Shown here: in pieces, positions 1-5,881 of the stretch | Layout: each line of letters begins with the position of its first letter | How positions within the stretch are numbered: the first letter of the stretch is position 1 | Notes under the pieces: generated by a model | Databases searched by the model: none | Told to the model about the DNA's origin: nothing | What the model saw: only the letters and a program-made list of their open reading frames with translations | Translations under genes and position numbers: made by a program | NCBI GenBank assembly: GCA_946480655.1 | Contig: CAMLKN010000134.1 | Coordinates: 1-6,367, forward strand | Source: an uncultured Devosia sp. | GTDB lineage: Bacteria; Pseudomonadota; Alphaproteobacteria; Rhizobiales; Devosiaceae | DNA: 6,367 nt | Direction: 5' to 3'

Positions 1-593
1 AAATCGCGGCCGAACAGCTGGGAAAACGTTGCGCGGTTGGAGACATTGAAAAAGCACAGGGCGCTGATCTGCCAGTGGATTTCCAGCGGGTCGAGCCCCT
101 CGCGGAAGAGACCCGCCTTCAGGCCGCGGTCGTAGAGGTCGCGGATCTGGGCGATGGCCGTCACGTTGAGCTCGCGCACCAGGCTCGAGCGTTCGAGATA
201 TTGTCCGTGATGGATATTCTCGATCATCACCATGCGGATGAAGTTCTCGTGCTGGTGATGGTGTTCGAACGTGAATTCGACCAGGCGCCTCAGCCCGTCA
301 ACCGGCGAGAGACCGGCAATGTCGAGCTTCGCCTCGCCCTCGCGCACCGTGGCATAGGCGCTTTCGAGGGCGCTGATGTACAGGCCTTCCTTGTCGCCAA
401 AGTAGTAGTAGATCATCCGCTTCGACGAGCGGGTCTTGGCCGCAATCTCGTCGATGCGGGCGCCCGAGAGGCCGTTGAGGGCGAATTCCTGGCTGGCGAC
501 CTCGATGATGTTCTGCCGCGTTCCCTCCGGGTCCTGCGGTCGGCCCGACACCTTGCGCGCCGACTTTCTTGCCACCGAACCGCTCTCTGACAT
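1..593 (-). CDS. TetR/AcrR-family transcriptional repressor (3' end beyond the window)
   Basis: Probable local repressor of the divergent catabolic block. The start is the ATG at 593-591, with an AAGGAAG Shine-Dalgarno at 602-608 spaced 8 nt; 197 residues are visible and the C-terminus is cut by the window edge. Residues 1-20 are a basic tail. The TetR DNA-binding domain covers about 24-71: helix 1 (RQNIIEVASQEFALNG), the turn GARIDEIAAKTRSSKRMIYYYFGDKEGLY, ending in the family hallmark YYYFGDKEGL at 62-71. From about 100 onward the helical ligand/dimer domain begins and includes the His-rich stretch FEHHHQH (109-115) and IENIHHGQYL (124-133). Position and the palindrome at 634-647, repeated at 1674-1687, suggest autoregulation and control of aroE and the TRAP operon. 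The family call is firm; the target and inducer (quinate- or shikimate-like acid) are inferred from neighbours only. Confidence 0.93.
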   Translation of the reverse strand, partial: MSESGSVARKSARKVSGRPQDPEGTRQNIIEVASQEFALNGLSGARIDEIAAKTRSSKRMIYYYFGDKEGLYISALESAYATVREGEAKLDIAGLSPVDGLRRLVEFTFEHHHQHENFIRMVMIENIHHGQYLERSSLVRELNVTAIAQIRDLYDRGLKAGLFREGLDPLEIHWQISALCFFNVSNRATFSQLFGRD

Positions 594-625
594 GGGCAAC
601 ACTTCCTTCTTCGTCCTGCCCGCAA

Positions 626-661
626 TTGACCAAACTAACCAGTTCGTACATTGTGGCGCAA
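626..661. promoter_or_regulatory. Overlapping divergent promoters for tetR and aroE
   Basis: The 142-nt gap between the divergent starts holds face-to-face promoter candidates. Plus strand (aroE): TTGACC at 626-631 and TACATT at 647-652, spacer 15 nt (short). Minus strand (tetR): TTGCGC at 661-656 and TTAGTT at 638-633, spacer 17 nt. Both span the palindrome at 634-647, so one bound repressor dimer could block both directions. The boxes are only moderate matches to sigma-70 consensus and no start site is known, so the exact hexamers are tentative. Confidence 0.4.
634..647. promoter_or_regulatory. Putative TetR operator, copy 1
   Basis: The sequence ACTAACCAGTTCGT is an imperfect palindrome of the form ACnAAC-NN-GTTnGT (arms pair at 10 of 14 positions). 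The surrounding 25 bases match those around copy 2 (1674-1687) at 20 of 25 positions, although the two sites are about 1 kb apart and the flanking DNA is otherwise unrelated. Size and symmetry suit a TetR-family dimer. It lies between the divergent tetR and aroE genes. Assignment to the adjacent TetR protein is inference. Confidence 0.6.
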
Positions 662-735
662 ATCGCTGATGATCTTGTACCGGCGACAGACGGGCGAAAA
701 CAAGGGCCGAAGCCTGCGGCTCGGGGAGCAGACAA

Positions 736-1659
736 GTGTCCAGACAACAGGATCGGGTTCGAGACGCCTTTGCGGCCATCGACGGCGATCGCCGTCACCC
801 GGGTGCGGATCCCGCTGCCAGTGTGCGCGTGGGACTTTTCGGCCGGGGCATCGGCGCTTCCCTGACCCCGACCATGCACGAGGCCGAAGGCCGTCGCCAT
901 GGCCTTGCCTATCGCTACGACCTTGTCGATTTCGATCGTCTCGGCCTCGAAGACGCTGACCTTGAAGCGATGCTCGCGGGAGCGCGGCAGCGGGGCTATT
1001 GGGGCCTCAACGTCACTTATCCTTTCAAGCAGGCGATCCTGCCGCTCCTCGATGATCTTTCGCCCGAGGCTGACCTGATCGGCGCGGTCAACACCGTCGT
1101 TCTGCGCAATGGCCAGTGTGTGGGCCACAATACCGATAGCTGGGGCTTTGCCCAGAGCATGCGGACCGGCCTGGGTGCCGCTCAAGTCGACCATGTCGTC
1201 CAGATTGGCGCCGGAGGGGCAGGGGCGGCCATTGCCCATGCCCTGATCCAGCTTGGGGCCATGGCGATCGATATTGTCGATGTCGATGGCGAAAGGGCGG
1301 CTGCCCTCGCGGCCCACATTGCCAGGACGTCCACCGCGCGCACGCAGGGCCTCGTGCCGGCGCAACTGCCTGAAGTCATCGGCCTTGCTGCCGGTGTGGT
1401 CAACGCCACGCCGATTGGCATGGAAAAACACCCCGGCCTCCCGTTTGACCCAGCGCTCCTGCGCAGCCGCCAGTGGGTTGCCGATATCATCTATTTTCCG
1501 CGTGAAACCGAGCTGCTGCGTCGGTCCGCCGCCCTTGGCTGCCGCACGTTGCCGGGCCGGGGCATGGCCATTTTCCAAGCGGTTCGAGCCTTCCGCCTGT
1601 TCACCGGCATCGAGCCGGACAGTGTCGAAATGGGGAAGACCTTTGCTGCCCATGCATGA
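736..1659 (+). CDS. aroE: Shikimate/quinate 5-dehydrogenase (AroE family, NAD-type)
   Basis: Oxidises shikimate to 3-dehydroshikimate and/or quinate to 3-dehydroquinate in the cytoplasm. The GTG start at 736 has a GGGGAG ribosome site at 723-728 (7-nt gap), giving 307 residues. That is about 25 longer at the N-terminus than typical relatives; an internal GTG at 823 would remove the extension but lacks a convincing ribosome site. Substrate domain: ASLTP (S42, T44) in the carboxylate pocket, NVTYPFK (92-98) with T94 and catalytic K98, GAVNT (116-120, N119), and GHNTDSWGF (130-138) with catalytic D134. Cofactor domain: GAGGAG (158-163), then IVDVD (180-184), an acidic end to strand 2 instead of the NRT..R usual for NADPH, suggesting NAD. 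NATPIGM (223-229) and FQAVRAF (280-286, Q281) complete the family signature. The Ser-x-Thr pair and acidic cofactor loop resemble catabolic quinate/shikimate dehydrogenases such as that of Corynebacterium, from memory. Biosynthetic AroE is less likely, given the TRAP and TetR neighbours. Confidence 0.92.
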   Translation: MSRQQDRVRDAFAAIDGDRRHPGADPAASVRVGLFGRGIGASLTPTMHEAEGRRHGLAYRYDLVDFDRLGLEDADLEAMLAGARQRGYWGLNVTYPFKQAILPLLDDLSPEADLIGAVNTVVLRNGQCVGHNTDSWGFAQSMRTGLGAAQVDHVVQIGAGGAGAAIAHALIQLGAMAIDIVDVDGERAAALAAHIARTSTARTQGLVPAQLPEVIGLAAGVVNATPIGMEKHPGLPFDPALLRSRQWVADIIYFPRETELLRRSAALGCRTLPGRGMAIFQAVRAFRLFTGIEPDSVEMGKTFAAHA

Positions 1660-1664
1660 GGTCG

Positions 1665-1692
1665 TTGACATGAACGAACCATTTCGTACAAA
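1665..1692 (+). promoter_or_regulatory. Promoter of the TRAP-aroQ operon
   Basis: A perfect -35 hexamer TTGACA (1665-1670) is followed after 16 nt by TACAAA (1687-1692), a fair -10. It starts 5 nt after the aroE stop codon and points at dctP, predicting a start near 1699 and a leader of roughly 145 nt. Operator copy 2 fills the spacer, the usual geometry for repression by RNA polymerase exclusion. The aroE promoter has the same arrangement (TTGAC, palindrome, TACA). No terminator is visible between aroE and this promoter, so read-through from aroE may add to expression. Confidence 0.6.
1671..1690. promoter_or_regulatory. Putative TetR operator, copy 2
   Basis: The core ACGAACCATTTCGT (1674-1687) has perfect 5-bp inverted arms, ACGAA and TTCGT, around CCAT. 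The symmetry extends outward to TG (1671-1672) and CA (1689-1690), with one unpaired base on each side. It matches copy 1 at 11 of 14 core positions. It lies exactly between the -35 and -10 of the TRAP operon promoter. The copy-to-copy conservation supports a shared regulator, most simply the TetR protein at the left edge. Confidence 0.65.
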
Positions 1693-1723
1693 GTGACATA
1701 CCGATGGCGGGAGGCCATTGGTT

Positions 1724-1766
1724 CCGGACCAACCGGTCCGGTGGGGCCTTGTCCCCTGAACAAGGC
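1724..1766 (+). promoter_or_regulatory. Two tandem hairpins in the TRAP operon leader
   Basis: Hairpin 1 is a perfect 7-bp stem CCGGACC/GGTCCGG (1724-1730 with 1735-1741) with an AACC loop. Hairpin 2 is a perfect 7-bp stem GCCTTGT/ACAAGGC (1746-1752 with 1760-1766) with a CCCCTGA loop. Only 4 nt separate them. A weaker alternative stem, TTGGT/ACCAA (1718-1722 with 1728-1732), would exclude hairpin 1. No T-run follows either, so they are not intrinsic terminators. They sit in the predicted untranslated leader 80 nt upstream of dctP. Stabilising or regulatory structure is plausible; I recognise no known riboswitch class. Confidence 0.5.
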
Positions 1767-1845
1767 AGCAGATCGGTTCCACAGAGAGAATCGTTCGAAC
1801 TGCGCAACCAGGACGGAGTGCTGGGCGCTCCAAGGGAGGAAAACG

Positions 1846-2826
1846 ATGACCATTTCACTTTCGCGCCGGGCCCTCATGGTCGGCGGCCTGCTGCTGGCCG
1901 CGGCATTCCCGGCCATGGCTCAGGACAAGCCGGTGCTGCGGTTCTCGGCCGTCTTTTCGGAGCAGGATATCCGCGCTGAGATGATCAACCTGCTGTCCTC
2001 GCAGGTTGCCGATATCGCTACGATCGAACCTTATCTTGGGGGCAACCTGTTCAAGCAAGGGACCGAATTGGTGGCCCTGCAGCGCGGCAATCTGGAGATG
2101 GGCAATATTGCTCCGCAGGACATTTCCAACCAGATTCCTGCCTGGTCGCTGCTCACCTCGGCCTATCTCTTCCGCGACGCCGCCCACCTGCGCGCCTTCT
2201 TCGACAGTGAATTGGGCCAGGAGTTCAAGCAGATGGCCTCCGATCAGTTGGGCATTCATATCCTCGGGCCGACCTATTTCGGCGCCCGTCAGATCGGGCT
2301 GCGCGGCGACAAGAAGATCTCGACCCCGGCCGACATGGCCGGCATCAAGCTGCGCATGCCCGGCGGCGATGCCTGGCAGTTCCTGGGAACGTCGCTGGGT
2401 GCCAATCCGACCCCGATGGCCTATGCCGAGGTCTATACGGGCCTGCAGACCGGCGCCATCGACGGGCAGGACAACCCGCTCCCGAACGTCGAGAACATGA
2501 AGTTCTACGAAGTCATGGACCAGATCGTCCTGACCTCCCACCTCGTGGGCTTCGACCTCCTGGTCATCAGCAATACCGCTTGGGATGCCATGACACCGGA
2601 ACAGCAGGAAGCCTTCCAGGCCGCCGCCACCGTGGCCATCGATTTCAGCCAGGAAGAGCACCTCAAGCGTGAGGCCGAGCTGGTCGAACGCTTCAAGAGC
2701 GCCGGACTTGATGTCTATGAGCCGGACCAGGATGCGTTCCGCACCCACGCCCAGCAGGTCTATCTGGACAGCGACCTGGCCAAGGACTGGCCGGAAGGCG
2801 CCGTGGAAACCATAAACGGTCTCTGA
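1846..2826 (+). CDS. dctP: TRAP transporter periplasmic solute-binding protein (DctP family)
   Basis: Captures the transported acid in the periplasm and delivers it to the DctQ/DctM membrane complex. The ATG at 1846 follows a strong GGGAGGA ribosome site (1834-1840, 5-nt gap). The 326-residue length is typical. Residues 1-25 are a signal peptide: basic SRR at 6-8, hydrophobic core 9-21, cleavage likely after AMA (23-25). The reading frame is open upstream of 1846, but only this start gives the signal peptide. Family landmarks: GNLFKQG (66-72), GNLEMG (81-86), GIKLRMPGG (166-174) with R170, the arginine that in characterised TRAP binding proteins forms a salt bridge to the ligand carboxylate, and AYAEVYTGLQTGAIDGQDNP (192-211). 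The conserved Arg implies a carboxylate ligand; the AroE and AroQ neighbours point to quinate, shikimate or a relative. The ligand cannot be read from sequence alone. It is first gene of the operon and has its own promoter and structured leader. Confidence 0.93.
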   Translation: MTISLSRRALMVGGLLLAAAFPAMAQDKPVLRFSAVFSEQDIRAEMINLLSSQVADIATIEPYLGGNLFKQGTELVALQRGNLEMGNIAPQDISNQIPAWSLLTSAYLFRDAAHLRAFFDSELGQEFKQMASDQLGIHILGPTYFGARQIGLRGDKKISTPADMAGIKLRMPGGDAWQFLGTSLGANPTPMAYAEVYTGLQTGAIDGQDNPLPNVENMKFYEVMDQIVLTSHLVGFDLLVISNTAWDAMTPEQQEAFQAAATVAIDFSQEEHLKREAELVERFKSAGLDVYEPDQDAFRTHAQQVYLDSDLAKDWPEGAVETINGL

Positions 2827-2840
2827 GGTCTCCTTTGAAG

Positions 2841-2898
2841 GGCGGCGGCGCCCATGGTGCCGCCACCCAATCTGCGGCATTCTCGGCTGACAATGCCG
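2841..2898 (+). promoter_or_regulatory. Intergenic hairpin pair between dctP and dctQ
   Basis: The 91-nt gap holds two stem-loops. The first is GGCGGC/GCCGCC (2841-2846 with 2859-2864) with a 12-nt loop that itself contains GC-rich pairing potential. The second is a perfect 7-bp stem CGGCATT/AATGCCG (2875-2881 with 2892-2898) with a 10-nt loop, ending 9 nt before the GGAG ribosome site of dctQ (2908-2911). Neither is followed by a T-run. In binding-protein transport operons such structures often protect the upstream message, giving more binding protein than membrane subunits; that role here is inference. Confidence 0.45.
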
Positions 2899-2917
2899 AA
2901 GAGATGCGGAGTATCTT

Positions 2918-3436
2918 ATGCTTGGTTCCCTGCTGCGCCTCGGCGGCTGGCTTCACGCCAGGGCTGAAAACCTGCTGGCCCTGATGCTGGCCGTCATGTT
3001 CACAGTCTTCATCCTGCAGATTGTGTTCCGCTACCTGCTCAACTTTCCAATTGGCTGGACCCATGAGGTCAGTGTCATCATGTGGCTCTGGATGGTGCTG
3101 TTCGGCTCGGCCTTTGTGGTGCGCGACAGCGAGGAAATCCGCTTCGACATCCTCTATGCCGCGGCGCAGGGCTGGGTGAAACGCATCATGGTCGCGAGCA
3201 CCGGGCTGACCATGGTCGTCCTGTTTTCCATCTCGCTGCCGGCAGTCATCGACTACATCACCTTCATGAAGGTGGAAAAGACCGCCTATCTCGATATCCG
3301 CTTTGACTATCTCTATTCCATCTACGGCGTGTTCGCCGTGGTCATGATCGTGCGCCAGCTGTGGCTGACCGGACGCGCCGTCTGGGGCAAGCAGGACGAG
3401 AGCTTCGACCCAACAAAGGCAGGCTCGGGCGTATGA
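2918..3436 (+). CDS. dctQ: TRAP transporter small membrane subunit (DctQ family)
   Basis: Small integral membrane partner of DctM, needed for the Na+-coupled TRAP transporter. The ATG at 2918 has GGAG at 2908-2911, 6 nt away; the product is 172 residues, normal for DctQ. Four membrane helices are visible, at about 18-40, 50-68, 90-112 and 130-150. Family features include QIVFRYLLNFPIGWTHE (34-50) with the conserved Arg and the W-x-x-E segment, followed by LWMVLFGSAFVVRDSEEIRF (57-76), the usual GxA...VRD..HI/IRFD region that packs against DctM. The C-terminal tail (about 152-172) is polar and should be cytoplasmic. The stop overlaps the dctM start in ATGA, implying translational coupling and equal amounts of the two membrane subunits. 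Confidence 0.93.
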   Translation: MLGSLLRLGGWLHARAENLLALMLAVMFTVFILQIVFRYLLNFPIGWTHEVSVIMWLWMVLFGSAFVVRDSEEIRFDILYAAAQGWVKRIMVASTGLTMVVLFSISLPAVIDYITFMKVEKTAYLDIRFDYLYSIYGVFAVVMIVRQLWLTGRAVWGKQDESFDPTKAGSGV

Positions 3437-4743
3437 CCGTCTCTCTTGCCTTTACTATTGCCCTCGGGTTGATCACCTTCCTAGCCTTTTTCGGCCTGCC
3501 CATGGGCCTGGCCATGATTTCCGGGTCCATCCTCTACCTGCTCATGCGCGGGCAGGACATGGGCATAGCTGCCGAGCAGTTCCTCAACGGCATGTATTCC
3601 AACTACATCATGCTTGCCGTGCCTCTCTTCATCCTCGCCGCCGAGATCATGAATTCGGGCTCCCTGTCCGATCGCCTGCTCAAATGGTGCGATGCACTTG
3701 TCGGCCGCTTCCGCGGCGGACTGGCCCAGGTCAATGTGCTGCAGTCGATCGTCTTTGCCGGCATGAGCGGCTCGGCCGTGGCCGATGCCGCCGGCTCGGG
3801 CAAGATGATGCAGCACATGATGACCAAGGACGGCAAGTACACGCCCTCCTATGCTGCAGCGTTGACGGCGGCGACGGCGGTCATCGGCCCGATCATCCCG
3901 CCCTCCATCCCAATGGTGCTTTACGCACTCGTGGCCGACACCTCGATTGGCTACCTTTTCCTGGGCGGCGTGGTGCCAGGCCTGCTGATGTCGCTCGTCC
4001 TCATGGTGCAGATCGGCATAACCGCGCGGGTAAAGAAGTTTCCTGTCGAGCCGCCGGTGCCGCTGCGCCAATTGCCCAGGATGACCTGGGAGGCTCTTCC
4101 GGTGCTGATGATGCCGGTCGTGCTGATGTGGGGCATCTATGGCGGCGTCACCACGCCCACAGAGGCGGCCGCCGTTGCTGCCGCCTATGCCCTCGTCGTC
4201 TCTATTGTCGTTTACCGTAGCGTGCGAGCAGGTGATCTCTATCGGTCGCTGCTCACCAGTGCCAAGACCACGGCCTCTATTGGCATGCTCATCGCCGGTG
4301 CCCTGGTCTTCAACTACGTCGTGACCATCGAAAACATCCCACGCAGCCTCTCCATGCTGCTGGTTTCGTGGGATCTCGATCCGCTGATGTTCCTCATCAT
4401 CGTGAACATCATCCTCCTCATTCTTGGCTGCGTGCTGGAAGGCACGACCATTCTTCTGATCATTGTGCCGGTGCTGATCCCTACGGCCCAGGCCCTGGGC
4501 ATTGACCTTGTGCATTTTGGCGTCGTCGTCGTGGTCAACATCATGCTCGGGTTGATCACGCCGCCCTATGGCCTCCTGCTCTTCATCATGACCCGGATTT
4601 CCGGCTCTCCGATGAAGTCACTGATCGGCGATGTCATGCCGTTCCTCTATGGCCTGCTGCTAGCGCTGGTCTTCTTCACCTTCGTTCCCGAAATTGTGCT
4701 CTTCCTGCCAAAAGTCTTCGGTTACCAGGGGGCGCTGCCGTGA
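3433..4743 (+). CDS. dctM: TRAP transporter large membrane subunit (DctM family)
   Basis: The permease proper, which moves the substrate inward with sodium. The ATG at 3433 overlaps the dctQ stop by 4 nt and has only a weak ribosome site, so coupling probably drives its translation. The 436 residues are almost entirely hydrophobic helices and helical hairpins, as in other DctM proteins of about 430 residues. Signature stretches: [14 protein letters not shown] (63-76), [16 protein letters not shown] (108-123), [15 protein letters not shown] (151-165), [15 protein letters not shown] (236-250), [19 protein letters not shown] (332-350) and [12 protein letters not shown] (369-380). The SGS and the TTPTEA/ITPPYG turns are the regions that form the Na+ and substrate sites in the elevator-type structures. 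No truncation or frameshift is seen. The stop overlaps the aroQ start in GTGA. Confidence 0.95.
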   Translation: MTVSLAFTIALGLITFLAFFGLPMGLAMISGSILYLLMRGQDMGIAAEQFLNGMYSNYIMLAVPLFILAAEIMNSGSLSDRLLKWCDALVGRFRGGLAQVNVLQSIVFAGMSGSAVADAAGSGKMMQHMMTKDGKYTPSYAAALTAATAVIGPIIPPSIPMVLYALVADTSIGYLFLGGVVPGLLMSLVLMVQIGITARVKKFPVEPPVPLRQLPRMTWEALPVLMMPVVLMWGIYGGVTTPTEAAAVAAAYALVVSIVVYRSVRAGDLYRSLLTSAKTTASIGMLIAGALVFNYVVTIENIPRSLSMLLVSWDLDPLMFLIIVNIILLILGCVLEGTTILLIIVPVLIPTAQALGIDLVHFGVVVVVNIMLGLITPPYGLLLFIMTRISGSPMKSLIGDVMPFLYGLLLALVFFTFVPEIVLFLPKVFGYQGALP

Positions 4744-5183
4744 AGCCGATCTACATCCTCAACGGCCCAAACCTCAATCGCCTTGGCAAGCGCGAGCCCC
4801 ACATTTACGGCACGACAACCCTTGCCGAAGTTGAGGCCAATTGCCGTGCTGCCGCTGGCGACTACCCGGTAGTCTTCCGCCAGACCAATAGCGAAGAAGC
4901 GCTCATCAACTGGGTGCACGAGGCCATCGACGAGGCTGCCGGGATCATCATCAATCCCGCGGCCTTTACGTTCACCTCGCTGGCCCTGCTCGATGCGCTG
5001 AAGATGGTGGAGGCGCCGGTCATCGAGCTGCACATTTCCAACATCCACAAGCGCGAGCAGATCTACCATCGCTCTTATGTCTCGATGCGGGCCGATGCCG
5101 TCATAGCCGGCCTGGGTGCCCACGGCTATGTGGTGGCTGTCGATGCGATCCTGGGCATTTTGACGAGCCAGGTAAGGGTCTGA
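4740..5183 (+). CDS. aroQ: Type II 3-dehydroquinate dehydratase-like enzyme (AroQ family, variant active site)
   Basis: Family members dehydrate 3-dehydroquinate to 3-dehydroshikimate by anti elimination, as cytoplasmic dodecamers. The GTG at 4740 overlaps the dctM stop and has AGGGGG at 4727-4732 (7-nt gap); 147 residues is normal. Conserved: NGPNLN (8-13), REPHIYG (18-24) with catalytic R18 and Y23, N72 in [16 protein letters not shown] (96-101) with E96 and catalytic H98, and GLGAHGY near the C-terminus. Odd: the usual GAYTHTS is AAFTFTS, so the substrate-contacting His is F78; and the usual REEFRxHS is REQIYHRS, so the Arg that binds the ring hydroxyls is Y109. The catalytic core is intact while the distal substrate pocket differs, so it may be a catabolic paralogue with a changed substrate. 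The co-transcribed TRAP genes favour catabolism. Family membership is certain; the exact substrate is not. Confidence 0.88.
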   Translation: MKPIYILNGPNLNRLGKREPHIYGTTTLAEVEANCRAAAGDYPVVFRQTNSEEALINWVHEAIDEAAGIIINPAAFTFTSLALLDALKMVEAPVIELHISNIHKREQIYHRSYVSMRADAVIAGLGAHGYVVAVDAILGILTSQVRV

Positions 5184-5184
5184 C

Positions 5185-5672
5185 CCGTTGGTCGCGCCAT
5201 GCGCGAGCCTGTCGTAGCGGAGGGGGCAGATGTCATCGCCGGCGAAAACGAGATCGCGCGAAAATCGCCGCGAACGTCGATATCGTCCAAACGCCCCAGT
5301 TTGTGGAAGATGAACCAATTCGAATGGGTGGCTCGCAGAATCTCGACCTGATCCTGCTGGAACCGCGACCGGGAAGGCAAGGAACCGGTGGAAGTCCTGC
5401 ACATGGCCGGGGCCGCCAAAGGCAGGCTTGTGCTCGAGCGGCACAACGATGTGGTCGAAATGCCATAGGCCAAGGCCTGGAAATGCCCTCCCGAGGCGCA
5501 GTTGAGCACCGTGATGGTGCCAAGCAGTCTTCAACGAATTTCTGGAACGCGCGCCGCGTCACCTCTGAATAGGATCGGAGGAAGAGGTGTTGAGCTCGTT
5601 GTCGGGCTGCCAGACCGATCACATTGGGAAGGTCGCGGTAGTGCTCGGCCACGACGCGAAGAACACGTAGCA
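5185..5672 (-). pseudogene. GH42 beta-galactosidase remnant, frameshifted and truncated at both ends
   Basis: Read on the minus strand, pieces in different frames line up in order with the middle of glycoside hydrolase family 42. RVVAEHYRDLPNVIG (about 5658-5614) is followed, after one extra base at 5613, by WQPDNEL (5612-5592), the GH42 WQxDNE block whose Glu is the acid/base. Then another frame gives LRSYSEVTRRAFQKFVED, then GTITVLNCASGGHFQALAYG, then FDHIVVPLEHKPAF and HVQDFHRF, then RFQQDQVEILRATH and a weaker tail (LVFAGDDICPLRYDRLAHG) ending beside the aroQ stop. At least five frame changes are needed, so no functional protein is made. Both the barrel start and the second half of the gene are missing. 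The family is recalled from motif order, not searched. Its abrupt end at aroQ suggests that arrival of the operon, or a deletion, cut it. Confidence 0.65.
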
Positions 5673-5716
5673 GACAGTGAAACTGATTAAGTATCTGATT
5701 TTGCTGAGAGAGTGGT

Positions 5717-5790
5717 TGGCTGGGGAACCTGGATTCGAACCAAGATTGACGGAGTCAGAGTCCGCTGTTCTACCGTTGAACTATTCCCCA
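5717..5790 (-). tRNA. tRNA-Gln (anticodon CTG)
   Basis: The minus strand from 5790 gives TGGGGAA as acceptor 5' arm, pairing with TTCCCCA near the 3' end, then discriminator G and a genome-encoded CCA (5719-5717). The length is 74 nt. The anticodon stem GCGGA/TCCGT encloses the loop CTCTGAC, giving anticodon CTG, which reads CAG (Gln). The T arm has the expected GGTTCGAATCC. The whole molecule resembles ordinary bacterial tRNA-Gln and looks functional. No intrinsic terminator is obvious after it; the next DNA is the GH42 remnant. Confidence 0.97.
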
Positions 5791-5852
5791 GCAGGTGCCT
5801 GCCGGCTGGCGGCGCGGGAGCCCGAGGGGGCTGCGAAGCGCGGCGCGGGGTC

Positions 5853-5881
5853 TCATTAGACAAAGCGCGATGAGATTGCAA
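5853..5881 (-). promoter_or_regulatory. Promoter of the tRNA-Gln gene
   Basis: On the minus strand TTGCAA (5881-5876) and TAATGA (5858-5853) are separated by exactly 17 nt. That predicts a start near 5846 and a roughly 55-nt 5' leader removed by RNase P. The leader is GC-rich and includes the palindrome GCAGGTGCCTGC (5791-5802) directly before the mature 5' end. Spacing and orientation fit well; the hexamers are fair matches. Confidence 0.55.

Noticed and set aside
1724..1766. Intrinsic terminator after aroE
   Set aside because: The hairpins are strong, but no T-run follows and they lie downstream of the dctP promoter.
1793..1800. Palindrome GTTCGAAC as a third operator copy
   Set aside because: It shares only part of one half-site with the two real copies, lacks the CCA centre, and lies well downstream of the promoter.
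298..1833. Long open minus-strand frame opposite aroE, continuing into tetR
   Set aside because: It is a by-product of high GC codon bias opposite aroE. Only its last part touches the true TetR frame; the rest has no family features.
1704..1845. Possible leader peptide starting at the ATG at 1704
   Set aside because: There is no good ribosome site before it, the frame runs on past the dctP start, and it has no run of regulatory codons.
1855..2880. Long open minus-strand frame opposite dctP
   Set aside because: It mirrors a clear DctP gene, has no ribosome site worth naming and no recognisable domain.
3481..4515. Long minus-strand frame opposite dctM, rich in His, Asp and Arg
   Set aside because: The composition is the antisense pattern expected of a hydrophobic membrane protein; no protein family is recognisable.
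5303..5572. Small plus-strand frame downstream of aroQ as a hypothetical gene
   Set aside because: It lies antisense to the GH42 remnant, lacks a ribosome site and has no recognisable features.
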